Positions 35,171 through 44,125 of a DNA stretch of 64,000 nt are shown here, piece after piece. Made by a program: the position numbers and the translations under genes. The first letter of the stretch is position 1. The number at the start of each line of letters is the position of its first letter. A model generated the notes under the pieces. It was given only the letters and a program-made list of their open reading frames with translations. It made no database searches and was not told the origin of the DNA. This DNA is from an uncultured Blautia sp. (GTDB lineage: Bacteria > Bacillota > Clostridia > Lachnospirales > Lachnospiraceae). The stretch spans positions 28,349 to 92,348 of the forward strand of contig NZ_CAKROJ010000005.1 in assembly GCF_934372025.1 (NCBI RefSeq). The letters are read 5' to 3'.

Positions 35171-38100
35171 TTATTCTTCGCCGTACATAGCTACAAGTTT
35201 ATTCAGGTATTCATATCTTGCTTTTGCTTCAGATTCGTTCTTAGCAAACAGTCTAGCTGCTTTTTCAGGATTCTGACGCTGTAAGGAGTTGTAACGAACT
35301 TCGCCGTTCAGGAAGTCCATGTAGTTCTCCATATCCGGTGTCTTGGAATCCAGAGCAAACTTCTTGTCTGCTGCCGGGTTGAAGCGGAAGTTGTGCCAGT
35401 ATCCGCACTTAACTGCCAGTTCTTCTTCTGTCTGAGCTTTTGCCATACCCTTCTTAATACCATGGTTGATACATGGAGCGTATGCAATGATCAGAGACGG
35501 TCCCGGATAAGCTTCTGCTTCAGCGATTGCTTTAACAGTCTGGTTGAAGTCAGCACCCATGGAGATCTGTGCTACGTATACATAGCCATAGCTCATTGCG
35601 ATGGAAGCCATATCTTTCTTCTTGGTTTCTTTACCGCCAGCTGCGAACTGAGCGATTGCACCTGTTGGTGTAGATTTAGAGGACTGTCCGCCTGTGTTGG
35701 AGTAAACCTCTGTATCGAATACCATAACGTTGATGTCACGTCCGCTTGCGAGAACATGGTCAACACCACCGAATCCGATATCGTAAGCCCATCCGTCACC
35801 ACCGAAGATCCACTGGGATTTCTTGGACAGATAGTTCTTCTGAGCAAGGATTTCTTTAGCTGCATCACATCCGCAAGCTTCAAGAGCTGCGATCAGTTTA
35901 TCTGTTGCTGCACCGTTAGTTGCTCCAACAGAGAATGTATCCAGCCATTCCTGGCCAGCTTCTTTAACTGCTTCGTCTTTGCCTTCTGCTACAACAGCTT
36001 CAACTTTTGCTTTGAGGCCATCACGGATAGCTCTCTGAGCAAGAAGCATACCATAACCAAACTCAGCGTTGTCTTCGAACAGTGAGTTAGCCCATGCCGG
36101 ACCCTGTCCCTTAGCGTTGGTTGTGTATGGTGTAGACGGTGAAGAGTTACCCCAGATAGAGGAGCATCCTGTAGCATTTGCAATGTACATTCTGTCACCG
36201 AACAGCTGTGTGATCAGTTTAGCGTAAGGTGTTTCACCACAACCTGCACATGCTCCGGAGAACTCAAGCAGAGGCTGTTTGAACTGGCTTCCCTTAACAG
36301 TTGTTTCTTTGAATTTAGCAACAACTTCTTCTTTGATCGGAAGTTCTCTTCCATAATCGAAGAATTTCTGAAGTCCTGCATTTGCTTCCATATTTTCCAT
36401 AGCAAGGGCTTTTGCACCTTTCTTGCCAGGACATACGTTAGCACATGATCCACATCCTGTACAGTCATAAGCGGATACAGTCATAGAGAACTTGTATTCT
36501 TTCATTCCTGTCATCGGAAGAGTGATCATTCCTTCTGGAGCGTTTGCTGCTTCTTCTTCTGTCAGTGCTACCGGACGGATTGCTGCGTGTGGGCAGACAT
36601 ATGCACAACGGTTACACTGGATACAGTTATCTGGCTGCCATACCGGTACGTTTACAGCGATACCACGTTTTTCGTATGCTGCTGTTCCGGATGGTGTTGT
36701 ACCATCAACATATTCTGTGAATGCAGATACAGGGAGTGTATTACCTTCCTGAGCATTGATCTTGCACTGAATGTTGTTTACGAAGTCCTGAGCGTCCTGA
36801 GCACCGTGAGTTGCATGAGCCATGAAGAGACCTTCATCTTCTGCATCTTTCCAGCTTTCCGGAACCTGGATCTCTACAACCTGTTTTGCACCAGCGTCGA
36901 TAGCTGCCCAGTTCTTCTGAACAATATCATCACCCTTACGTCCGTAAGTAGCTTTAGCTGCTGCTTTCATCAGTTCGATTGCCTGCTCTTCCGGAATGAT
37001 TCCTGTAAGTTTGAAGAATGCAGACTGAAGGATTGTGTTGATACGTGTTGGTCCCATGCCGGTTTCAATACCGATCTTCACACCGTCGATGGTGTAGAAT
37101 TTGATATCATGGTTAGCAATGAATGCTTTTACCTGTCCCGGGAGATGTTTTTCAAGACCTTCCATATCCCATGCACAGTTAAGAAGGAATGTACCACCGT
37201 CAACAAGTTCCTGAACCATGTTGTATTTGTTTACATAGGACGGATTGTGACATGCAACAAAGTTTGCTTTGTGGATCAGGTATGTGGATTTGATCGGTTT
37301 CTTACCGAAACGAAGGTGAGACATTGTAACACCGCCGGACTTCTTGGAGTCATAGTCGAAGTAAGCCTGAGCGTACATGTCTGTGTTGTCACCGATGATC
37401 TTGATGGAGTTCTTGTTAGCACCTACAGTACCATCAGCTCCAAGACCCCAGAACTTACAGTTTGTAGTTCCTTCTGGTGTTGTAACAATCGGAGCACCTG
37501 TTTCAAGAGAAAGGTTTGTAACGTCATCAACGATACCGATTGTGAATTTTTCTTTTGTTGTGTTCTCATATACTGCAACGATCTGTGCCGGTGTAGTATC
37601 TTTGGAACCAAGACCATAACGTCCTGTAAAGATCTTAACGTCTTTGAACTTGCTGTCTTTTAATGCTGCAACAACGTCAAGGTACAGAGGCTCGCCAAGT
37701 GCTCCTGGCTCTTTTGTTCTGTCAAGAACGCTGATCTGTTTAACAGAATCCGGAATAGCATCGATCAGTGCCTGAGCGCAGAATGGTCTGTAAAGACGAA
37801 CTTTAACAACACCGACTTTTTTGCCTGCTGCTGCAAGGTAATCGATTGTCTCTTCGATTGTATCGTTTACGGAACCCATAGCGATGATGATGTGCTCAGC
37901 ATCTTCTGCTCCGTAGTAGTTGAACAGTTTGTAGTCTGTTCCGATCTTCTCGTTTACTTTGTCCATGTATTCCTGAACTACTGCCGGAAGAGCATCGTAG
38001 AACGGGTTACATGCTTCTCTTGCCTGGAAGAAGATATCCGGGTTCTGAGCAGAACCTCTCTGGCATGGATGATTCGGATTCAGTGCATGATCACGGAATG

Positions 38101-38704
38101 CCTGAATAGCGTCCATATCTGCCATATCTTTCAGATCTTCGTAATCCCATGTTTCAATCTTCTGGATTTCGTGAGATGTACGGAAACCATCAAAGAAGTT
38201 GATAAACGGAACTTTTCCTTTGATTGCTGCAAGATGAGCAACCGGTGTCAGGTCCATAACCTCCTGTACAGATGATTCGCAGAGCATTGCGCATCCAGTC
38301 TGACGACAGGCCATAACGTCGGAATGATCTCCAAAAATAGAAAGTGCGTGAGAAGCAAGTGCACGAGCGGATACGTTGATAACGCCCGGAAGCTGCTCAC
38401 CAGCGATTTTGTAAAGGTTCGGGATCATCAGAAGAAGACCCTGGGATGCAGTATAAGTAGTTGTCAGAGCACCTGCTGCCAGAGAACCGTGAACTGCACC
38501 TGCAGCACCTGCCTCAGACTGCATCTCTGTAACCTGTACTTCCTGTCCAAAGATGTTCTTTCTTCCCTGAGTTGCCCACTCATCTGTTGCTTCCGCCATA
38601 ACAGATGAAGGAGTGATCGGGTAGATAGCAGCTACATCTGAGTATGCATAAGAAGCATGAGCGGCTGCATGGTTACCATCCATGGTTTTCATCTTTCTTG
38701 CCAT
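35171..38704 (-). CDS. nifJ: Pyruvate:ferredoxin (flavodoxin) oxidoreductase
   Basis: 1,177 residues, the single-chain homodimeric type. Oxidises pyruvate with CoA to acetyl-CoA and CO2, reducing ferredoxin. TPP/pyruvate domain at the N-terminus (YAYSDVAAIYPITPSSVMAE), GxGADGTVGANK at ~423, two 4Fe-4S motifs CIQCNRCAYVCPHAAI and CTGCGSCANVCPGKKG, a third cluster Cys in ACAGCGETPY, and the TPP-binding GDGWAYDIGFGGVDHVLASG. Start set by AAGGAGG 9 nt before ATG. Strong consensus promoter, own terminator, single-gene unit. It uses the Rrf2-type regulator just upstream as a possible controller. Confidence 0.97.
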   Translation of the reverse strand: MARKMKTMDGNHAAAHASYAYSDVAAIYPITPSSVMAEATDEWATQGRKNIFGQEVQVTEMQSEAGAAGAVHGSLAAGALTTTYTASQGLLLMIPNLYKIAGEQLPGVINVSARALASHALSIFGDHSDVMACRQTGCAMLCESSVQEVMDLTPVAHLAAIKGKVPFINFFDGFRTSHEIQKIETWDYEDLKDMADMDAIQAFRDHALNPNHPCQRGSAQNPDIFFQAREACNPFYDALPAVVQEYMDKVNEKIGTDYKLFNYYGAEDAEHIIIAMGSVNDTIEETIDYLAAAGKKVGVVKVRLYRPFCAQALIDAIPDSVKQISVLDRTKEPGALGEPLYLDVVAALKDSKFKDVKIFTGRYGLGSKDTTPAQIVAVYENTTKEKFTIGIVDDVTNLSLETGAPIVTTPEGTTNCKFWGLGADGTVGANKNSIKIIGDNTDMYAQAYFDYDSKKSGGVTMSHLRFGKKPIKSTYLIHKANFVACHNPSYVNKYNMVQELVDGGTFLLNCAWDMEGLEKHLPGQVKAFIANHDIKFYTIDGVKIGIETGMGPTRINTILQSAFFKLTGIIPEEQAIELMKAAAKATYGRKGDDIVQKNWAAIDAGAKQVVEIQVPESWKDAEDEGLFMAHATHGAQDAQDFVNNIQCKINAQEGNTLPVSAFTEYVDGTTPSGTAAYEKRGIAVNVPVWQPDNCIQCNRCAYVCPHAAIRPVALTEEEAANAPEGMITLPMTGMKEYKFSMTVSAYDCTGCGSCANVCPGKKGAKALAMENMEANAGLQKFFDYGRELPIKEEVVAKFKETTVKGSQFKQPLLEFSGACAGCGETPYAKLITQLFGDRMYIANATGCSSIWGNSSPSTPYTTNAKGQGPAWANSLFEDNAEFGYGMLLAQRAIRDGLKAKVEAVVAEGKDEAVKEAGQEWLDTFSVGATNGAATDKLIAALEACGCDAAKEILAQKNYLSKKSQWIFGGDGWAYDIGFGGVDHVLASGRDINVMVFDTEVYSNTGGQSSKSTPTGAIAQFAAGGKETKKKDMASIAMSYGYVYVAQISMGADFNQTVKAIAEAEAYPGPSLIIAYAPCINHGIKKGMAKAQTEEELAVKCGYWHNFRFNPAADKKFALDSKTPDMENYMDFLNGEVRYNSLQRQNPEKAARLFAKNESEAKARYEYLNKLVAMYGEE

Positions 38705-38784
38705 AGTTTGTTTCCTCCTTAAAGGTATGATGAAAAATTTAAATTTATTTCAGACCACTGAAACGGTCTAAAAGTCCATTGATT

Positions 38785-38814
38785 ATTATAGCATAGACCT
38801 CCCCGAATGTCCAA
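38785..38814 (-). promoter_or_regulatory. Strong promoter of PFOR
   Basis: Minus-strand TTGGAC (38809-38814), 18-base spacer, TATAAT (38785-38790). A small AGACC/GGTCT inverted repeat (around 38,753-38,771) follows in the leader. Confidence 0.7.
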
Positions 38815-38855
38815 TTGGGATTATGCATTTTATGTATATATTTTTATACAAAAAG

Positions 38856-39260
38856 TTAGCCGTTGATAAGTTTTTTGAGAGATTTTCGCTGCAGCATCCT
38901 GCAAAGTTCCTGCTGTATCTCACAGAGTTCAGAATGCACGGTGCATATTTCTCCATCCGCGCCATTTCTGGCACAGTCATAACCCGGCTGCAGACAGTCA
39001 ATAATAAACAGATCCGGATCTATCGTCGTATAAATATCATACAGTGTTACCTGATCCAGATCACAGTTCAGAACGTATCCTCCATGAACACCTCTGTATC
39101 CTCTGACCAGTCCCGATTTCTGTAATTTTTTCAGAATCTTGTAGGCAAACGGTGCTGTGATCAGTTCCCGCTCACAAATCTCATTCACACTTACTCTTCT
39201 GTTTTCTGCCATTGCACGGAGCACCCGCACAGCATAATCACATTCTCTGGTTATCAACAT
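38856..39260 (-). CDS. Rrf2 family transcriptional regulator
   Basis: 134 residues with the N-terminal winged helix (MLITRECDYAVRVLRAMAEN, then GLVRGYRGVHGGYVLNCDL) and three central cysteines at 89, 96 and 106 (DCLQPGYDC...ICTVHS), the spacing used by IscR/RsrR/NsrR-type members to hold an Fe-S cluster. Redox or Fe-S sensing is inferred. It sits directly upstream of PFOR, in the same direction, so PFOR is a likely target. Confidence 0.88.
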   Translation of the reverse strand: MLITRECDYAVRVLRAMAENRRVSVNEICERELITAPFAYKILKKLQKSGLVRGYRGVHGGYVLNCDLDQVTLYDIYTTIDPDLFIIDCLQPGYDCARNGADGEICTVHSELCEIQQELCRMLQRKSLKKLING

Positions 39261-39364
39261 AGACTTATTCCTCTCCCGGTTGCCCTCAGATGCTGAGAGA
39301 CAACTGTTTCACTTGAATTATAGCAATTCCTCTGTTTAAATTCAATGTTTTTGTGATTTAAGGC

Positions 39365-39392
39365 TTGCAAAATCTCTACTTTACTGTAGAAT
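39365..39392 (+). promoter_or_regulatory. Predicted promoter of the ABC-F gene
   Basis: TTGCAA (39365-39370), 16-base spacer, TAGAAT (39387-39392), 84 bases before the start codon. Confidence 0.5.
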
Positions 39393-39475
39393 AGGAATGA
39401 ATGGCCAAAAACAGGCCTGCCACTGTTCACTGATCGAAAATAATTCGAAACCATAATGAAGAAAAGAGGTACCTT

Positions 39476-41116
39476 ATGATTTCAGCAAATAATATTACTT
39501 TACGTGTTGGCAAAAAAGCCCTCTTCGAGGATGTCAACATCAAATTTACCGAAGGCAACTGTTACGGTCTGATCGGAGCAAACGGTGCCGGTAAATCTAC
39601 TTTCCTTAAAATCCTTTCCGGACAGCTTGAACCAACAAACGGCGATATTGTGATCACTCCCGGACAGCGTCTTTCTTTCCTGCAGCAGGATCATTTCAAA
39701 TATGATTCCTTCAACGTTCTGGACACCGTTATCATGGGAAATGCCAGACTGTATGAGATCATGAAAGAAAAAGAAGCCATCTATGCCAAAGAGGATTTCA
39801 CTGACGAAGACGGTATCCGTGCCAGCGAGCTCGAAGGTGAATTCGCAGAAATGAACGGATGGGAAGCAGAATCCGATGCCGCTACTCTTCTGAACGGACT
39901 TGGAATCGAAACCGAACTCCACTATACACAGATGGCTGACCTTACCGGAAGCCAGAAGGTCAAAGTTCTTCTTGCCCAGGCACTGTTCGGAAACCCAGAT
40001 ATTCTTCTTCTCGACGAGCCTACCAACCACCTGGATCTCCCGGCGATCGAATGGCTGGAAGAATTCCTGATCAACTTTGACAATACTGTCATCGTTGTAT
40101 CCCATGACCGTTACTTCCTTAACAAAGTCTGCACACATACTGCTGACATTGACTATGGCAAGATTCAGCTGTACGCCGGAAACTATGACTTCTGGTTTGA
40201 ATCCAGCCAGCTTCTTATCAAACAGATGAAAGAAGCCAACAAAAAGAAAGAAGAAAAGATCAAAGAGCTGCAGGAATTTATTTCCCGATTCAGCGCGAAC
40301 GCATCCAAATCCAAACAGGCTACTTCCCGTAAACGTGCCCTGGAAAAAATCCAGCTGGATGACATGCGTCCTTCCAGCCGTAAATATCCATACATTGACT
40401 TCCGTCCAAACCGTGAGATCGGAAACGAAGTCCTTATGGTCGAAAATCTTTCCAAGACAATCGACGGAGTAAAAGTTCTGGACAACATCAGCTTTACACT
40501 TGGACATGACGATAAAGTTGCTTTCGTAGGAGCAAACGAACAGGCGATCACCACTTTCTTCCGAATTCTTGTCGGAGAACTGGAACCTGATGAAGGAAGC
40601 TACAAATGGGGTGTTACCACTTCCCAGGCTTATTTCCCGAAAGACAATACACAGGAATTCGATAACGATCTGACCATCACCGACTGGCTGACCCAGTATT
40701 CCGAGATCAAAGACGCAACTTACGTACGTGGTTTCCTTGGCAGAATGCTCTTCCCTGGCGAAGACGGTGTCAAAAAAGTCCGCGTTCTCTCCGGTGGAGA
40801 AAAAGTTCGCTGTCTGTTATCTAAAATGATGATCTCCGGTGCAAACATTCTGCTTCTGGATGAGCCTACCAACCATCTGGATATGGAATCTATCACAGCA
40901 CTTAACAATGGTCTGATCAAATTCCCGGGAGTTATCCTTTTCACCTCCCATGACCATCAGTTCGTTCAGACAACCGCCAACCGTATTATGGAAATTCTTC
41001 CGGACGGCAAGCTGATCGATAAGATCACTACTTACGACGAATATCTGGCAAGTGATGAAATGGCCAAAAAACGCCACGTATTCCAGGTTAACGAAGAAGA
41101 CGCAGCTGATAACTAA
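39476..41116 (+). CDS. ABC-F family ATP-binding protein (YkpA/YbiT group)
   Basis: 546 residues, cytoplasmic, two nucleotide-binding domains and no membrane span; ABC-F proteins act on ribosomes. First Walker A YGLIGANGAGKSTFLKIL, Walker B LLLDEPTNHLDLPA; the linker has FSANASKSKQATSRKR; second Walker B LLLDEPTNHLDMES. The second Walker A reads FVGANEQAITTFF, lacking the Lys, which as I recall is a feature of the YkpA group rather than decay. Single-gene unit with its own promoter and terminator. Confidence 0.92.
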   Translation: MISANNITLRVGKKALFEDVNIKFTEGNCYGLIGANGAGKSTFLKILSGQLEPTNGDIVITPGQRLSFLQQDHFKYDSFNVLDTVIMGNARLYEIMKEKEAIYAKEDFTDEDGIRASELEGEFAEMNGWEAESDAATLLNGLGIETELHYTQMADLTGSQKVKVLLAQALFGNPDILLLDEPTNHLDLPAIEWLEEFLINFDNTVIVVSHDRYFLNKVCTHTADIDYGKIQLYAGNYDFWFESSQLLIKQMKEANKKKEEKIKELQEFISRFSANASKSKQATSRKRALEKIQLDDMRPSSRKYPYIDFRPNREIGNEVLMVENLSKTIDGVKVLDNISFTLGHDDKVAFVGANEQAITTFFRILVGELEPDEGSYKWGVTTSQAYFPKDNTQEFDNDLTITDWLTQYSEIKDATYVRGFLGRMLFPGEDGVKKVRVLSGGEKVRCLLSKMMISGANILLLDEPTNHLDMESITALNNGLIKFPGVILFTSHDHQFVQTTANRIMEILPDGKLIDKITTYDEYLASDEMAKKRHVFQVNEEDAADN

Positions 41117-41150
41117 AACTGAAAATATATGTCATACAGCACATGACAGA

Positions 41151-41190
41151 AAAAAGACTCTGAGGTTTCAATACACCCCGGAGTCTTTTT
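41151..41190. terminator. Bidirectional terminator
   Basis: A 10-bp stem AAAAAGACTC (41151-41160) / GAGTCTTTTT (41181-41190), serving the ABC-F gene on the plus strand and ybaK on the minus strand. Confidence 0.85.
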
Positions 41191-41219
41191 GATTACATTA
41201 TTTCTTATTCAATTTCAAT

Positions 41220-41702
41220 TCAGTCTTTCATCGTGATCTCAGCCAGTTTGCCATTTGTCACCTTGAGCAGCGCTTCGAGCGGAACTTTAAGTGTCAGACC
41301 GATCCGTCCTCCACTCACGTAAATCTCCCCAAAGTCACCGGCAGATGCATCAAATACAACCGGATAAGGTTTTTTCATCCCCAGTGGACTGCAGCCGCCT
41401 CTCACATATCCTGTGATCTTCAGGATATCTTTGACATGAATCATATCAACCGCTTTTTCGCCAACTGCTCTGGCTGCCGCCTTGCGGTCAACCTCTTTCT
41501 CGATCGGCACCACAAAAACATAATAGCCACCGCTTTTGCCCTCCATAACGAGTGTCTTAAAAGACTGCTCATACGGTGCTCCGATCAGATCTGCACTGTG
41601 AAGTCCGTCAATAAATTCATCACATTCATACGGAAATGCTTCATATTTTACTTTCTGACGATCCAGCATTCTCATTGCATTTGTCTTTGCTTCTTTTGCC
41701 AT
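41220..41702 (-). CDS. ybaK: Cys-tRNA(Pro)/Cys-tRNA(Cys) deacylase YbaK
   Basis: 160 residues of the YbaK/EbsC family, trans-editing enzymes that hydrolyse mischarged Cys-tRNA(Pro). Family markers: MRMLDRQKVKYEAFPYECD start, YEQSFKTLVMEGKSGGYYVF, and GYVRGGCSPLGMKKPYPVVF with the conserved Gly-Cys-Ser-Pro loop. 35 bases downstream of the TMEM198-like gene, probably in one operon with it. Confidence 0.92.
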   Translation of the reverse strand: MAKEAKTNAMRMLDRQKVKYEAFPYECDEFIDGLHSADLIGAPYEQSFKTLVMEGKSGGYYVFVVPIEKEVDRKAAARAVGEKAVDMIHVKDILKITGYVRGGCSPLGMKKPYPVVFDASAGDFGEIYVSGGRIGLTLKVPLEALLKVTNGKLAEITMKD

Positions 41703-41736
41703 GTTGTTCCTCTTTTCCGTCTTCTGTCAGACTGTT

Positions 41737-42864
41737 TTATTTACGCCTGTTTTTCTTTTTCCTGGAATCTTCTCTTCTGGATATTTTTTTCCATAATTCT
41801 TCACCTTCGCGGTCATCTTCATCCATCATTTCTCTCAGAACCTCCTCATCCAGTTCATCCTCATCGATCATGACCGGTTCATCATAATCATCGTAATCAT
41901 CATAATCATCATTCATTGGATGGTAAGAATCTTCTGCATCAAAGGAACCCAGCGGAAGATCCAGTTCTTTCGCTCTGCTCTTTCTTGGACGATATGGAAT
42001 TGTTTTTTCCGTTTCAGGCGCCACATCATCTTTTCTGGATTTTCTGCTTCTGCTCTTTTCAAGTTTAAAATCCACCGGCTGCTGTCTTCCTGATTTTTTC
42101 CTTGCCGCACTCTGGCGCGTTTCCTGCTCACGGGCAGTTCTCTGTGGTCTCTCTGCCTGTTTCTGTTTTTTCTTATTGTCCTTCTGAGGCATATAATCTC
42201 TGAAATCTATATAATCTGAGCTTTCTGCTGAAACATCCGGGTCTTCCTCATCATACTCATCCTCATCCGTTTCTCTGCGCCTGTTTGTTGCAAACTGAAT
42301 CAGCATTCCCAGAAGCGCAAACCCAAGACTCAGACCGGCTCCATACGGAATATCTGAAAGGCCGCCAAGTTTGGCCGCTGAAAATCCGGCCATCACACCT
42401 CCAATCAGGCTTGTTCCGATTATCAGTACCTCTCTTACCCATTTCATTGCAAGTACTCCAAGTCCAACGCCGAGAAGAAGGCAGAAGAAAAACACCAGTG
42501 ATGTCGTCGGATGAAAAACATAAATTCCTAATCCGATTCCGATTCCGGCACCCAAAATAAAAATACCGATCTTATAACTCATAAATACGATCACAGCAAG
42601 CAGCACTCCGGCACCTACCATAAACGCAGCATACATATACTTCTCCGTCACACCGGTTGAAAACGCAACTCCAAACCCGATTCCGGCACCAATTATAAAT
42701 CCGCAGAGCATCATCCAGAAGCGCAGAAGCCGATACCCGAGAATACAGTTGATCGCTCCAAAAACAAGCAGTACTGCAAAACCGATCATTGAAATACTGG
42801 AAAAAGACGGAACTGTCCGCGTAGTCTCTATCATATTCATAAGCTGCTGTAAAACATCATTCAT
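41737..42864 (-). CDS. TMEM198/DUF4203-like membrane protein
   Basis: 375 residues. Seven hydrophobic helices in the first ~200 residues with Gly-rich packing (FIIGAGIGFGVAF, FILGAGIGIGLGIYVF, LLLGVGLGVLAMKW), then a long charged cytoplasmic tail rich in Arg/Lys and Asp/Glu (QKDNKKKQKQAERPQR, DDYDDYDDYDEPVMIDED). It fits the TM7S3/TMEM198-like domain, of unknown function in bacteria. It follows the transglutaminase gene by 13 bases. Confidence 0.8.
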   Translation of the reverse strand: MNDVLQQLMNMIETTRTVPSFSSISMIGFAVLLVFGAINCILGYRLLRFWMMLCGFIIGAGIGFGVAFSTGVTEKYMYAAFMVGAGVLLAVIVFMSYKIGIFILGAGIGIGLGIYVFHPTTSLVFFFCLLLGVGLGVLAMKWVREVLIIGTSLIGGVMAGFSAAKLGGLSDIPYGAGLSLGFALLGMLIQFATNRRRETDEDEYDEEDPDVSAESSDYIDFRDYMPQKDNKKKQKQAERPQRTAREQETRQSAARKKSGRQQPVDFKLEKSRSRKSRKDDVAPETEKTIPYRPRKSRAKELDLPLGSFDAEDSYHPMNDDYDDYDDYDEPVMIDEDELDEEVLREMMDEDDREGEELWKKISRREDSRKKKNRRK

Positions 42865-42877
42865 AAAAATCTCTCCC

Positions 42878-44050
42878 CTAAAACATAAAATACATTGTCT
42901 TCAGATTATCCAGAATACCGTAATGATATTCCACGGTCTCCAGTCCGTAGAGCTGCAGATAATATCTTGCCACATTCTGGATATATCCATCCTGGATCCA
43001 CTGACGGTATGCACTGTCAAAGGCATCCTGTGAAGTAAATTTAAAACGTACCACTGCCGCACCATTATCAAGACGCATACGGCAAAAATCATAAATCTGC
43101 TGCTCATCATAAGTATCAAAGCATGCCTGATTCAACACATAAAAATTAAGATCTGATGCCATACATTCCGGTACCGGAAACTCATCCGAAGCTGTATACA
43201 CCTGTTCATATTCCTGCGGGAAAGGACACAGATAATCATAAATCACTGTTTTATGCTCTTCAAGCTGCACTGCACCGCCTTCCAGGAAGCTCGGCTGATC
43301 TCCGTTCGTTGCATCCACATAATAATACTGCCCATTGATTTTCACAATGTTCCATGCATGTCCTTCATCACTGTCTCTGGCGCTTCCTTCTACATATATG
43401 CACGGAATCCCCAGCTGTTCCAGCAGATATTGTACCGCCCTGGCATAGCCGGCACAGACTGCTTTCTTTTTCCAGAAGACTCCTGCAATATTCTGGTCAT
43501 CGTCAGACGCTTCATATTCCGTATGATCGATCAGATACGTATAAATCATTTTGACTTTATCATAATCCGATGCATTCTGTGTAATCTCAGCATTCACTTC
43601 ATTTACCGCATTCTGCATTTCTGTCAGGATCTCGCTGATTTCCTGCTCTGTATATGTATAGCCCGGTGAAAACCTGCAATAATCTGTCCCTTTGTAAGAA
43701 GTCGTATATACCTCTTCCCGGTTATGGACCCAGAACAGTTCCGGATGATCTTTCAAAAGTGCATGATAAACTTTACTGATCACATCTTCATCCGCCGATG
43801 TCAGATAAAATTCATTCTGCCTCTCACGGATGCCGTTCAGCATTTGCCTGTATATTCTCTGCTCATCTTCTGACAGCAGTTTAAAGTAATATTCCTGATA
43901 TTGGTCTTCATCCGTCTGCTGTACTTTCTGTTCGCGCAGCTTCCGTATCTCACCAGGCTCCTTTGAAAAAAAATTATTTGAACAGATCACAAATAATATC
44001 AGAACAGGCAAAAGCCAGAAAAATCTACGCCAAAACCTTTTCTTCTTCAT
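42878..44050 (-). CDS. Transglutaminase-like protein, membrane-anchored
   Basis: 390 residues. An N-terminal anchor (FFWLLPVLILFVICSNNFF) is followed by an extracellular domain with the transglutaminase core at ~185-265: catalytic Cys in KKAVCAGYARAVQYLLEQLG, His in SDEGHAWNIVKINGQYYYV, Asp in VDATNGDQPSF. Likely a protease or crosslinking enzyme acting on the cell surface; substrate unknown. Gene order NlpC/P60, transglutaminase, TMEM198, YbaK, all minus. Confidence 0.88.
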   Translation of the reverse strand: MKKKRFWRRFFWLLPVLILFVICSNNFFSKEPGEIRKLREQKVQQTDEDQYQEYYFKLLSEDEQRIYRQMLNGIRERQNEFYLTSADEDVISKVYHALLKDHPELFWVHNREEVYTTSYKGTDYCRFSPGYTYTEQEISEILTEMQNAVNEVNAEITQNASDYDKVKMIYTYLIDHTEYEASDDDQNIAGVFWKKKAVCAGYARAVQYLLEQLGIPCIYVEGSARDSDEGHAWNIVKINGQYYYVDATNGDQPSFLEGGAVQLEEHKTVIYDYLCPFPQEYEQVYTASDEFPVPECMASDLNFYVLNQACFDTYDEQQIYDFCRMRLDNGAAVVRFKFTSQDAFDSAYRQWIQDGYIQNVARYYLQLYGLETVEYHYGILDNLKTMYFMF

Positions 44051-44125
44051 CGGGGTCTCCTTTTTTTATCATAAAAACCGAACGACTCACCTGAATCGTC
44101 CGGTTCTGTTACGCTGCTCTGTCTG

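Noticed and set aside
39500..40507. Long antisense frame in the ABC-F gene
   Set aside because: Coding strand codon pattern explains it; no ribosome site and no homology I recognise.
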